Origin: Nitrospinaceae bacterium
GTDB taxonomy: Bacteria > Nitrospinota > Nitrospinia > Nitrospinales > VA-1
Assembly (NCBI GenBank): GCA_029261455.1
Contig: JAJDBH010000011.1
Coordinates: 1-37,808 of the forward strand
DNA length: 37,808 bases
Direction: 5' to 3'
Shown: in pieces, positions 1 through 6,687 of the stretch
Layout: every line of letters starts with the position of its first letter
Position numbering within the stretch: the first letter of the stretch is position 1
Made by a program: the position numbers and the translations under genes
The notes under the pieces: model-generated
What the model saw: only the letters and a program-made list of their open reading frames with translations
Database searches by the model: none
Told to the model about the DNA's origin: nothing

Positions 1-1
1 A

Positions 2-583
2 ACCTGGACGCAGGCTACTGGATCTGCAGCCTGGCCTGTTCGCTATGGTCATGGCTCTGTGGTGTTTGACAATAAAATGTGGGTCATGGGAGGGTTAAAT
101 AATACTAGTGGTACTGTTTTCTACAACGATGTCTGGTACTCCACAGATGGGGTTACCTGGACTCAGGCTACTGCTTCAGCAGCCTGGTCGGTGCGTATCT
201 ACCCATCCCCCGTTGTTCACGATAACAAAATGTGGGTCATGGGCGGTGATGCTAATGGCAGTAATAATAATGTCTATTACAGCTCAGACGGAGTTACCTG
301 GACTCAGGCCACATCCTCAGCAGGATGGTCAGCCCGATATGGTCAGACTTCCGTGGTCTACGATAATAAAATGTGGGTGATGGGTGGATACGATGGTGCT
401 TATAAAAACGATGTCTGGTATTCCAGTGAGGGCATCACGTGGACTCTTGCCACGGCATCTGCCGCCTGGCCCGTCCGCTCAAGCCACAATTCGGTGGTCC
501 ACGATAATAAGATGTGGGTGATGGCTGGGACTAGTGGTGGTGGCATAGGAAAAAATGATGTCTGGGAAACTAGCTCAACTCCT
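2..583 (+). repeat. Tandem 141-153 bp coding repeats
   Basis: Equivalent points (the ACC/ACG-TGG-AC codons for TWT) fall at 2, 155, 296 and 437, giving periods of 153, 141 and 141 bases. Similarity is visible at nucleotide level, for example the GATAATAA-ATGTGGGT block in every unit, which suggests recent duplication or gene conversion. The array continues leftward out of the window. Confidence 0.8.
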
Positions 584-586
584 TAG
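2..586 (+). CDS. Kelch-repeat beta-propeller protein (5'-truncated)
   Basis: The frame is open at the left window edge, so the N-terminus lies outside; about 194 codons and a TAG stop are visible. The protein is a string of near-identical repeats of 47-51 residues. Each carries a VV-x-DNKMWVMGG core, a DVWYS segment and a GVTWTQAT segment, followed by AAW-x-VR. The paired glycines after WVM and the spaced Tyr/Trp are the kelch signature; each unit would form one four-stranded propeller blade. Such proteins in bacteria are commonly exported or surface-attached and act in binding or as galactose-oxidase-like domains. No catalytic residues can be assigned here. A signal peptide or anchor would lie upstream of the window. 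The last repeat ends in a short KNDVWETSSTP tail with no C-terminal anchor. A strong terminator follows within 40 bases. The family is sure; the function is unknown. Confidence 0.85.
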   Translation, partial: TWTQATGSAAWPVRYGHGSVVFDNKMWVMGGLNNTSGTVFYNDVWYSTDGVTWTQATASAAWSVRIYPSPVVHDNKMWVMGGDANGSNNNVYYSSDGVTWTQATSSAGWSARYGQTSVVYDNKMWVMGGYDGAYKNDVWYSSEGITWTLATASAAWPVRSSHNSVVHDNKMWVMAGTSGGGIGKNDVWETSSTP

Positions 587-620
587 TGAATTTACGGTTG
601 TGTTGATAGCTCTATCGAGA

Positions 621-647
621 GGGGATGCTTGCGGGCATCCCCTTTTT
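621..647 (+). terminator. Rho-independent terminator after the kelch gene
   Basis: Perfect 8-bp stem GGGGATGC (621-628) and GCATCCCC (635-642) around a 6-nt loop, followed directly by TTTTT (643-647). It lies 35 bases after the kelch stop codon. The opposite strand has no T-run, so it should act on plus-strand transcription only. Confidence 0.9.
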
Positions 648-659
648 GCATTGATTTCG

Positions 660-1769
660 CTAATTGCCTGCTCTGTTAAGAGCGTCTTGTTTGAGGGCTT
701 TTTCGTAGCCGACCAGTTCGACATAGCCTTTTCCTGATACCGGCTGTCCTTGCAATTCACCTTTTATGGAGACGCTTCCTTCCCAGTAAGAGCCGGAAAT
801 GGAGCGCAGGTTATAAAGTTCCTGATCTGCGAAATCGGGTGTGACGTGGAGTTCTCCTTCGGGCAGGGTGAGAGTCCAGCTTGCCGGGTAGATTGCCTTT
901 GTGTGCGGGCTGGTCCAGAATTTATTGGGAGTGATGGAGAACTCGTCATGATGGATGTGGCGGGACTGTCCAGCTGCCGATATAAAAGTTCCGCTGGAGT
1001 GCGGGTCTTTGCCGCCATCTTTATCGCGCAATTGGTAAAGCATGACTTCGGTCTGGTTATTGAGTTTTATGGAAAACCAGTCCCAACCAACAAGGTTATC
1101 GTTCAGTTGGTTGCTGGAAAATTCGTGGTCCATCCAACTGGTTCCTGTTACGTCAAACTCCTCTCCTTTCAGGAAAATCTTCCCGGTGGTTTGCATGCGC
1201 GGGAAAGAAAAATAATGCGAGGCGTTCCCGGAGCCACTGCCTTTTTTACTGATCCCGTCTTTGCCGTGCAGGACTCGTTTTTTAATGGGAGTCAGTTTCA
1301 GATCGAGTCCTGTCCCTTTTTCGATGGCTTGAAGGTGATGGGTATTGTTTTTTGAGGTCAGGTTCCAGTTTTCATTCCAAACATGCAGCTGGTCGGATGC
1401 CGCACCGGCATTGTTTACACCTTTCCGATTTATTCGCTCGAAGAAATGAAATTTTTCATCATGGATATCGGAGACGGTCAAATGAGCGAAATAGAGATGG
1501 TCAATTTTCCAGGAAGAAGGGTTGGCGACAGGATTTTCACCTTCTAGCCCAACTCTGAAAAAAGTGAGTTGGTAGCCGAACGGACGGTCTTTTTCATCTT
1601 TCAGGTTGCCGGTGTAATACCACCATTCAATGCGAAACTCGTCGTGCGAGAAATCATCACGAGGGAAGTGGTAGGAGTATCCGGGAAGGGCCTGTTGGTA
1701 CGGGGCTTCTGCAACGACTGGTGACGGAAGAAGGAAAAGCAAGAACAGAAATATAATGACAAGGCGCAT
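660..1769 (-). CDS. Secreted AttH/CrtC-like lipocalin-fold protein (putative hydrolase)
   Basis: 369 residues. Residues 1-20 form a classic signal peptide: a basic start, a run of Ile/Leu/Phe, then PSPVVA before EAPYQQ. The mature part has the EWWYYTGNL motif near residue 48 followed by GYQLTFFR, then TSWMDHEFSS, GWDWFSIKL and MLYQLRDKDG. These mark the AttH / carotenoid 1,2-hydratase-like family (COG5621, 'predicted secreted hydrolase'). The family forms a double lipocalin barrel, and the biochemical role of the periplasmic members is not established. The start is supported by AGGAG ten bases upstream of the ATG. It appears monocistronic: it converges on the kelch gene and is divergent from the SDR gene. 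In other bacteria this family often sits beside an ABC exporter (LolE-like permease), but none is visible here. Confidence 0.85.
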   Translation of the reverse strand: MRLVIIFLFLLFLLPSPVVAEAPYQQALPGYSYHFPRDDFSHDEFRIEWWYYTGNLKDEKDRPFGYQLTFFRVGLEGENPVANPSSWKIDHLYFAHLTVSDIHDEKFHFFERINRKGVNNAGAASDQLHVWNENWNLTSKNNTHHLQAIEKGTGLDLKLTPIKKRVLHGKDGISKKGSGSGNASHYFSFPRMQTTGKIFLKGEEFDVTGTSWMDHEFSSNQLNDNLVGWDWFSIKLNNQTEVMLYQLRDKDGGKDPHSSGTFISAAGQSRHIHHDEFSITPNKFWTSPHTKAIYPASWTLTLPEGELHVTPDFADQELYNLRSISGSYWEGSVSIKGELQGQPVSGKGYVELVGYEKALKQDALNRAGN

Positions 1770-2034
1770 AGGCCTAAAGCTCCTGAAGAAAAATGCCGTA
1801 AAAACACTATAGAATAGATGTCATCGAGCGTGGCTCGTGGCTGAATGAGGTTATCAGAGAGACAGGCTGAATTCAATCCGAGTCGTCTGGTTTTGCATAG
1901 AAAGAGGGGGTATACTGAACTTGGTCAATTCTAAGGATTGATAAAGCCATGCTCCTTCTTGTTGGATTCCACAAGGCAACTGTCCATCCCTTTATTGTTG
2001 CATCTAAACCTTAAAATCTGAAAATTCATAATCT

Positions 2035-2883
2035 ATGCGTATTGGCGTGACCGGAGCAAAGGGTTTTATAGGAACGCATTTGTTATCTGCGTTAAAGAAG
2101 CAGGGAACGGTGGTTACTCTTCCTCGTCGGAAGGGACTTCCCGTAAAGCAGGAACTCAAACGGTTTGTTGCGGATACCGATCTTTTTTTCCACTTGGGAG
2201 GAGTCAATCGAGACACCAATGAGGAGATCATCAATGGGAATATCATTGGCACTTCGCAATTGCTGGAATCCATTTTAAATAATGGTAAACCTTCTGCTCG
2301 GCTTGTTTTTGCATCTTCGGCGCAGGTTTATAATCTGGCAAATAGCAAAACACCCATCCGTGAAACAGGGAAGGCTAACCCCGACACAGTTTATGGCGTT
2401 AGCAAACAGTCTGCGGAAAACCTAATAAGGAACTCTGGCATTCCATTTGTAATGTTGAGGATGTCAAATGTTTACGGACCAGGGTGCAGGCCGAATTATA
2501 ATTCTGTTGTGGCAACATTGTGTCACCGGGCGATAAAGGATTTGCCTTTGGTGATCAACGGAGACGGTGAACAATGCAGGGATTTTATTTATATCGAAGA
2601 TGTTGTGCGGGCATTCATGCTTGCCGGGTTTGAATCTGTGACTGGCTCGGAGAAGATATTTAACGTGAGTTCCGGAAAGATGGTTTCTCTAAAGAAAATT
2701 GTGAGACAGATTGGCAAACTGCATAAAAATACAAAAGTTGAATTTTTAACCGATAAAAAGATTTCGGAAATTTCTTATTGTTGCGATCCTTCAAAGTTTT
2801 CCAAGAAGTATGGGTGGCATCCCAGAGTTTCTTTGGCAAAAGGGATTGAACAGACTCTTTCTTATTTCCGAGGGAGAAAGTGA
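2035..2883 (+). CDS. NAD-dependent nucleotide-sugar epimerase/dehydratase (extended SDR, CapF/WbjC-like reductase half)
   Basis: 282-residue extended short-chain dehydrogenase. The N-terminal NAD-binding motif is GVTGAKGFIG (residues 4-13), with FASSAQVY (92-99) and the catalytic Y120-xxx-K124. RMSNVYGPG and a GDGEQCRDFIYIEDV segment typify sugar-nucleotide SDRs (GalE/WcaG group). HLGGVNRD near residue 53 resembles the HLAGVNRP motif of CapF/WbjC/FnlB, the UDP-2-acetamido-2,6-dideoxyhexulose reductases. The stop codon overlaps the potential GTG start of the downstream cupin gene, so the two are probably translated together. CapF carries a C-terminal cupin epimerase domain on the same chain, so the pair may do as two proteins what CapF does as one. 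The exact substrate cannot be told. It most likely supplies a deoxy-sugar precursor for LPS or O-antigen made by the neighbouring glycosyltransferases. Confidence 0.85.
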   Translation: MRIGVTGAKGFIGTHLLSALKKQGTVVTLPRRKGLPVKQELKRFVADTDLFFHLGGVNRDTNEEIINGNIIGTSQLLESILNNGKPSARLVFASSAQVYNLANSKTPIRETGKANPDTVYGVSKQSAENLIRNSGIPFVMLRMSNVYGPGCRPNYNSVVATLCHRAIKDLPLVINGDGEQCRDFIYIEDVVRAFMLAGFESVTGSEKIFNVSSGKMVSLKKIVRQIGKLHKNTKVEFLTDKKISEISYCCDPSKFSKKYGWHPRVSLAKGIEQTLSYFRGRK

Positions 2884-2885
2884 AT

Positions 2886-3290
2886 ATGAAGCATTATGAA
2901 ATTCAGGATTTGGACAAAAAGTCAGATGAGAGAGGATGGTTGATAGAAGTTCTAGGAGGTGAACTTCCAGAAGGATGCAAAGAGTTCGGTCAGCTACATG
3001 TTTCGGTGGCTTATCCCGGGAAAGTGCGGGGAAACCATTATCATGCAAGAAAGGTGGAATGGTTTTGTGTCCCGACCGGAAAGGGGCAACTATTGCTTAA
3101 AGACCGGGAGACCGGAGAAGTCCTCGAGATTATGATGGGTGTGGACGACCTGAAGACCATTAGAATTGATCCTGGAACCATTCATGCCATCAAGAATGTT
3201 GGCGAGGGAGATATGGTTTTGCTGGTCTATGCCAATGAGAAGTTTGATCCGGAAGACCCTGATACTTTTTATGAGAAAATATTGGAATGA
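2886..3290 (+). CDS. Cupin-fold sugar epimerase-like protein (CapF C-terminal / WxcM-like)
   Basis: About 134 residues forming a single cupin barrel. The first cupin motif is PGKVRGNHYHARKVEWFCV, with the metal-binding His-x-His, and the second is DPGTIHAIKNVG. This arrangement matches the C-terminal cupin of CapF/WbjC (RGNHYHxxKxExF) and the wider RmlC/WxcM-like sugar-modifying cupins. I start it at ATG 2886, about ten bases after GGGAG. A GTG at 2880 overlapping the preceding stop is possible and adds two residues. Its translation is tightly linked to the SDR gene in front. It is probably cytoplasmic and acts on the same nucleotide sugar as the SDR. The family is confident; the specific reaction (epimerisation versus isomerisation) is inference. 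Confidence 0.8.
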   Translation: MKHYEIQDLDKKSDERGWLIEVLGGELPEGCKEFGQLHVSVAYPGKVRGNHYHARKVEWFCVPTGKGQLLLKDRETGEVLEIMMGVDDLKTIRIDPGTIHAIKNVGEGDMVLLVYANEKFDPEDPDTFYEKILE

Positions 3291-3292
3291 TT

Positions 3293-3311
3293 CATAATGA
3301 GTTTCATTATG
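3293..3311. repeat. Short inverted repeat between the cupin and GT2 genes
   Basis: Perfect 8-bp arms CATAATGA (3293-3300) and TCATTATG (3304-3311) around a 3-nt loop, starting three bases after the cupin stop codon and followed by TTT. It could be a weak AT-rich terminator or a protein-binding site. The stem is too AT-rich to call a terminator firmly. Confidence 0.4.
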
Positions 3312-3374
3312 TTTCTACTAAGATAACAGTGTGATTTTCCTCCCATTTTTTCTTTACGCATACAGACTTTATTG

Positions 3375-4412
3375 ATGAAAAAAGTTTCCGCTATTGTTGT
3401 GAATTGGAACGACAAAGACGTCCTGTCTGGATGTCTTCAATCCCTATTGAAACAAGAATATGAGGATTTGGAAATCTGGGTCAGTGATAATGGCTCGGAG
3501 GATGGTTCGCAGGCGATGCTGAAGGAATTCTACCCATCAGTGCGCTTGTTGGAAAACGGTAAGAACTTGGGGTTTGGTTCAGCGGTTAACCGAGCGCTGA
3601 AAAAAGCTCAAGGGGACTATTTTCTGTTTTTGAATAATGACCTGGAACTGGAGCCTGATTGCGTTGGGCAGCTTGTCGGTTTGCTGGCGTCTGATAAGGA
3701 CATTGGGGCGGCAATCCCAAAAATTCTTTATCACCGGGATGCGCAGGAACTCTCACCGAATGATTCTGCAATGATCAACTCATTTGGTGTTGTTGTGAAT
3801 TATACAGGAGTGTCGTACCCGAACTTGGTAGGTCAACAGGATAAGGATGATTTGCTTATGACCGAGACTGCTTGTGGCGGGATATTCATGTTCAGTCGCG
3901 AAGTATATGAGCAGGTAGGCGGGTTCGATGAAGACTTATTTCTATATCATGAGGATCATGATCTATCTTGGCGAATCAGATTGGGAGGGTGGAAGTTGAT
4001 GGTGACGCCCAAGTCGGTTTGTTCTCACCACTACTATTTTAACAAAGGGGTGCAAAAGTTTTATCGGTCTGAAAAAAACCGGCTCCATATCCTTCTCAAG
4101 AATATGGAATGCAAAACTCTTGTCCTGATCTTCCCAGCTCTGATTGTTGTAGAGCTGGCCCAGATCGTTCATGCCTTGATGCACGGCTGGTTGGGGCTCA
4201 AAGTAAAGAGCTATTTTGAGATTCTTGGGCAATTTGCGCAGATAGCAAGAAAACGCCGGAAAATAAAATCTTTCAGGAAAGTAAGTGACAAAGAGATAAC
4301 CCGGTTATACCGAGGAACGATTGCTGTGAGCGGGATGAAAAACCCGTTAATGGAATATATACTGAGCCCTTTGCTCAGTGCTTACTGGAAACTCATTCGA
4401 GGTTGGATTTAG
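3375..4412 (+). CDS. Glycosyltransferase family 2 (rhamnosyltransferase-like)
   Basis: 345 residues. GT-A fold signature: SAIVVNWND at the N-terminus, WVSDNGSEDGS around residue 40, and FLFLNNDLELEPD, where NND stands at the DxD metal/nucleotide-binding position. Further in come the acceptor-side GGFDEDLFLYHEDHDLSWRIRLGG motif (ExDLxWR) and a histidine-rich HHYYFNKG segment. These are typical of WcaA/RfbN-like rhamnosyl or related transferases acting on lipid-linked saccharides at the inner membrane. A hydrophobic stretch (LVLIFPALIVVELAQIVHAL) near residue 245 is a probable membrane anchor. An upstream TTG (3372) is in frame, but ATG 3375 is the natural start; no clear ribosome site is visible. 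The 3' end overlaps the convergent SDR-SRPBCC gene by 20 bases. Confidence 0.87.
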   Translation: MKKVSAIVVNWNDKDVLSGCLQSLLKQEYEDLEIWVSDNGSEDGSQAMLKEFYPSVRLLENGKNLGFGSAVNRALKKAQGDYFLFLNNDLELEPDCVGQLVGLLASDKDIGAAIPKILYHRDAQELSPNDSAMINSFGVVVNYTGVSYPNLVGQQDKDDLLMTETACGGIFMFSREVYEQVGGFDEDLFLYHEDHDLSWRIRLGGWKLMVTPKSVCSHHYYFNKGVQKFYRSEKNRLHILLKNMECKTLVLIFPALIVVELAQIVHALMHGWLGLKVKSYFEILGQFAQIARKRRKIKSFRKVSDKEITRLYRGTIAVSGMKNPLMEYILSPLLSAYWKLIRGWI

Positions 4413-5778
4413 GGTCTTGAATAAAGAGTTTTTCGATTTGCTGCCTTCTAAAAATAAAGATTTTCTCAAGATCTTTTTTGACATAGGCATGGGCTAGAAT
4501 ATCCCCCGGTACCCACCCTGGAAGTTTGTAAGCCACATTGTCACGAATGACTGTGCCTCCCTTAGATTCGTAAAACTCATGGATGTGATGCCAGAAAGTA
4601 TAAGGCCCTCGGGTTTGCAGGTCTGAAAACCGCTTGTTAGGAAGCCAACCTGTAATTCGCGATTGCCAGCGCAGGGGAATGCTGTGTAGTTTCAACCTAT
4701 AGTCCACGACGGTTCCTTCCTGGGCCTTGGGGTGAGAGACTTTTACGATTTTGAAATGCAGGAACTCGGGAGTGAGGAGTTCCAAATTTTTTGGATCGGA
4801 AAAAAACTCAAAAACCTTATCAATAGGTTGTGGTACCCATTGCTCGGTGACAAGTTTATGACCAGCTTGGTCGCAAGTGACTTTTAGCGCGGTTTTTAGT
4901 TTTGGATAGATGAACTTGTAACCAAGGCCGACAGCTTTTTGTGCTGAAACATTCTGGCTGACCAATAGTAGTTGGGACATTTCCCCCAACAAAAGTTTCA
5001 GTACAAAAGCCGGAATGCTTAAAAAAGCAGGACGTTTTAATACGCCTGCCAGAATACTGGTGAATTCGCTGTTTTTTACTGGATGTGGGCTGACCGCATT
5101 TATGGGCCCTCGGTAAGAAGGGTTTTCAAGAGCGGCAAGAATCAGCCCTGACACGTCCCGCACATGAATCCAACTCATCCACGAGTTTCCTTTTCCCAGC
5201 GGACCTCCAAGCCCCATCCGAAAGGGAGGCAGCATTTTTGCGGTGATACCCCCATCATGCCCGAGAATAACTCCCAGACGTAAAGCCACGGCCCGGATTC
5301 CCAGTGCATCGGCTTTAAAAGTTTCTGTTTCCCAATCCTTACAGACTTTTGCTAGAAAACCATCGCCCGGAGGAGAGTTTTCTTCCAGAACCGGATGGTC
5401 AGAGCTTTTGTAATAGCCAATTGCGGAGGCAGAAATCCATATTTTGGGAAGAGTTGTAGATTTGCTGATCAGGTTGAGTAAATTGCGGGTGGAGAGAACC
5501 CTGGAGTCATAGATGGCTTGTTTGCGTTTTTTAGTCCAACGTCCATCCGCAATCCCTTCACCGCATAAATGGATCACGGCATCAATGTTTTCAGGGAAAT
5601 CCGGTAAGAGGGGGTGGTCAGTGGGGTCCCAATGGATTATCTGACAAGCAATTGGTAGTCGTACTCCGGCGCTATCCGTGTTCCGAGTCAAGGCAATGAC
5701 CTCGTGTCCATTGTCTTTGAGTAACGGAAGCAGGTTTCTTCCAACCAGACCTGTGGCTCCTGTAACTAATATTTTCAT
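4393..5778 (-). CDS. TIGR01777-family SDR fused to a C-terminal SRPBCC domain
   Basis: 461 residues with two parts. Residues 1 to about 300 are a YfcH/SDR39U1-type (TIGR01777) NAD(P)-binding SDR: KILVTGATGLVGRNLLP, VIHLCGEGIADGRWTKKRK, WISASAIGYY, and the family's GDGFLAKVCKDWE and SWIHVRDV motifs. From about 312 on the sequence is EQWVPQPIDKVFEFFSDP, then LLTPEFLHFKI and YRLKLHSIPLRWQSRI. This is an SRPBCC (START-like) ligand-binding domain of the polyketide cyclase/CoxG type. Stand-alone YfcH proteins are about 300 residues, so the fusion is clear. The cellular substrate of TIGR01777 proteins is unknown; the SRPBCC part suggests a hydrophobic ligand or quinone/lipid-like binding. The gene is apparently monocistronic and divergent from the CDGSH gene. 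Its last 20 bases overlap the 3' end of the convergent GT2 gene. Confidence 0.85.
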   Translation of the reverse strand: MKILVTGATGLVGRNLLPLLKDNGHEVIALTRNTDSAGVRLPIACQIIHWDPTDHPLLPDFPENIDAVIHLCGEGIADGRWTKKRKQAIYDSRVLSTRNLLNLISKSTTLPKIWISASAIGYYKSSDHPVLEENSPPGDGFLAKVCKDWETETFKADALGIRAVALRLGVILGHDGGITAKMLPPFRMGLGGPLGKGNSWMSWIHVRDVSGLILAALENPSYRGPINAVSPHPVKNSEFTSILAGVLKRPAFLSIPAFVLKLLLGEMSQLLLVSQNVSAQKAVGLGYKFIYPKLKTALKVTCDQAGHKLVTEQWVPQPIDKVFEFFSDPKNLELLTPEFLHFKIVKVSHPKAQEGTVVDYRLKLHSIPLRWQSRITGWLPNKRFSDLQTRGPYTFWHHIHEFYESKGGTVIRDNVAYKLPGWVPGDILAHAYVKKDLEKIFIFRRQQIEKLFIQDPKSNLE

Positions 5779-5883
5779 GAAAACCTTTTACCGTTTAAAT
5801 AACTTGTATTATGAATACCCATTGACAACTTCTGGAAAATTTGCGACCTTTCTCTTTTACTAACCTAAATAAAAGGATCATTC

Positions 5884-6114
5884 ATGGCTTACGAAAACAG
5901 TCCTATTTTTACAGATGAAACCCCAGGCAAAAAGTTTTTCTGTACCTGTGGGGAATCTGCCACGAAACCTTATTGTGATGGTTCGCATAGCACGAAAAAT
6001 ACTGGTAAATCCCCTAAAGAGTTTACTATAGAGGAAGCTCGACGATATGTGGTTTGTGATTGCGGGCGCACGGGAAAATCTCCTTTCTGCGATGGTACGC
6101 ATTCTAAGGGCTAG
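5884..6114 (+). CDS. Double CDGSH iron-sulfur domain protein
   Basis: 76 residues with two complete CDGSH [2Fe-2S] motifs. Ligands of the first are C20, C22, C31 and H35 (CTCG...PYCDGSH). Ligands of the second are C58, C60, C69 and H73 (CDCG...PFCDGTH). Both follow the C-x-C-x2-(S/T)-x3-P-x-C-D-G-(S/T)-H pattern exactly, so each should hold a redox-active, acid-labile 2Fe-2S cluster with 3Cys-1His coordination. Tandem-motif small proteins correspond to the CISD3/MiNT type of the family. The role is likely electron transfer or Fe-S handling in the cytoplasm. There is no signal peptide. The start is set by AAAGGA a few bases before ATG. A TTGACA hexamer lies at 5822-5827, but no convincing -10 follows. 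The gene stands alone between divergent and intergenic regions. Confidence 0.93.
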   Translation: MAYENSPIFTDETPGKKFFCTCGESATKPYCDGSHSTKNTGKSPKEFTIEEARRYVVCDCGRTGKSPFCDGTHSKG

Positions 6115-6269
6115 AGAGCAAAGTCTTGTTAAGTGGACATTTTTGTTTCTATAGAATACCGCGATTTATCTTCCCCGCCGGAAAATAATTTTCCTATAAT
6201 AGTGGGCATTTTGAGAGGTTTTGGGCTCACTAGCCTCATTATTTGTAGCTGAATATTTACAGGTCTTCT

Positions 6270-6297
6270 GCGTATGACAAATAATATTGTCATACGC
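6270..6297. promoter_or_regulatory. Perfect 11-bp palindrome, candidate activator (UAS) site
   Basis: Arms GCGTATGACAA (6270-6280) and TTGTCATACGC (6287-6297) flank a 6-nt ATAATA centre with no mismatch. It sits in the 337-base gap 6115-6451 between the CDGSH gene and the small orphan gene. Its centre is about 134 bases before the start point predicted from the sigma-54 motif at 6391-6407, a normal enhancer distance for a sigma-54 activator. No T-run follows, so a terminator is unlikely. A second, tighter AT palindrome (GGAAAAT-A-ATTTTCC, 6180-6194) lies in the same gap. No other feature was seen there. Confidence 0.6.
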
Positions 6298-6390
6298 GGC
6301 CTGCTTCTCTTCTTGTTCTTCCCTTTGAGTCAACCCGAAAAAACCTTGTTATTTCGTTAGTTATTGTCTTTTTTCCTCGGTCCGAACATT

Positions 6391-6407
6391 TTGGCAAAGG
6401 CTTTGCA
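6391..6407 (+). promoter_or_regulatory. Sigma-54 (-24/-12) promoter of the 71-residue orphan gene
   Basis: The 17-nt sequence TTGGCAAAGGCTTTGCA matches the YTGGCACGrNNNTTGCW consensus at all informative positions except two between the blocks. The -24 GG (6393-6394) and -12 GC (6405-6406) are separated by exactly ten bases. Predicted start is near 6418, giving a leader of about 34 bases with AGGAGA (6440-6445) before the ATG at 6452. Confidence 0.72.
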
Positions 6408-6451
6408 TTTTACCAGGTCAATACTAACTTTGATCTTTTAGGAGAAATGCC

Positions 6452-6667
6452 ATGCTTTACGATGTGAAGATTATGAATGCTCAGGGAGCAATTAAGAGGA
6501 TCGTTTCGTCTCAAGAAATCAGCAAGTCATATTGGAATGCATTTCAGTATGAAGAAGCGAATAAGACTCTGAACACAAGCAGTAGGAAGCAGGTTCCAAG
6601 TTGGGTGAAAAAAAGGTTGGATACTGAATATGCTATGCCTATGGATAGCCATAACTCAGCGGCGTAG
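6452..6667 (+). CDS. Small orphan protein of 71 residues (sigma-54 controlled)
   Basis: I do not recognise this protein. Coding is supported by a textbook ribosome site (AGGAGA, six bases before ATG) and a near-consensus sigma-54 promoter at proper distance. The product is soluble-looking with no signal peptide or membrane segment. It begins MLYDVKIMNAQGAIKRIVSSQEISKSYW, suggesting a short beta strand then a helix. A central Asn/Thr/Ser-rich part follows, then a PSWVKKRLDTEY segment and a polar SHNSAA tail. The first half resembles a small beta-alpha fold of a modulator or structural component, but no function can be assigned. It converges on the GT4 gene with 20 bases between stops. Possible roles under sigma-54 control include stress, nitrogen or motility accessory functions; this is inference. 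Confidence 0.75.
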   Translation: MLYDVKIMNAQGAIKRIVSSQEISKSYWNAFQYEEANKTLNTSSRKQVPSWVKKRLDTEYAMPMDSHNSAA

Positions 6668-6687
6668 AGTTTTTTACAGCAAGAGGT

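Noticed and set aside
750-1355. 201-residue plus-strand frame opposite the AttH-like gene
   Set aside because: Antisense to a well-supported secreted protein and without domain features.
1969-1985. GG-N10-GC spacing upstream of the SDR gene as a sigma-54 promoter
   Set aside because: Only the spacing fits; the -12 block reads AGGC rather than TTGC and the -24 block lacks GGCA/GGTA.
5822-5850. Perfect TTGACA as -35 of the CDGSH gene
   Set aside because: No acceptable -10 hexamer 16-18 bases downstream, so no promoter is claimed.
6274-6360. 28-codon hydrophobic ORF starting inside the palindrome
   Set aside because: No good ribosome site and the start falls in the inverted repeat, which is better explained as a binding site.
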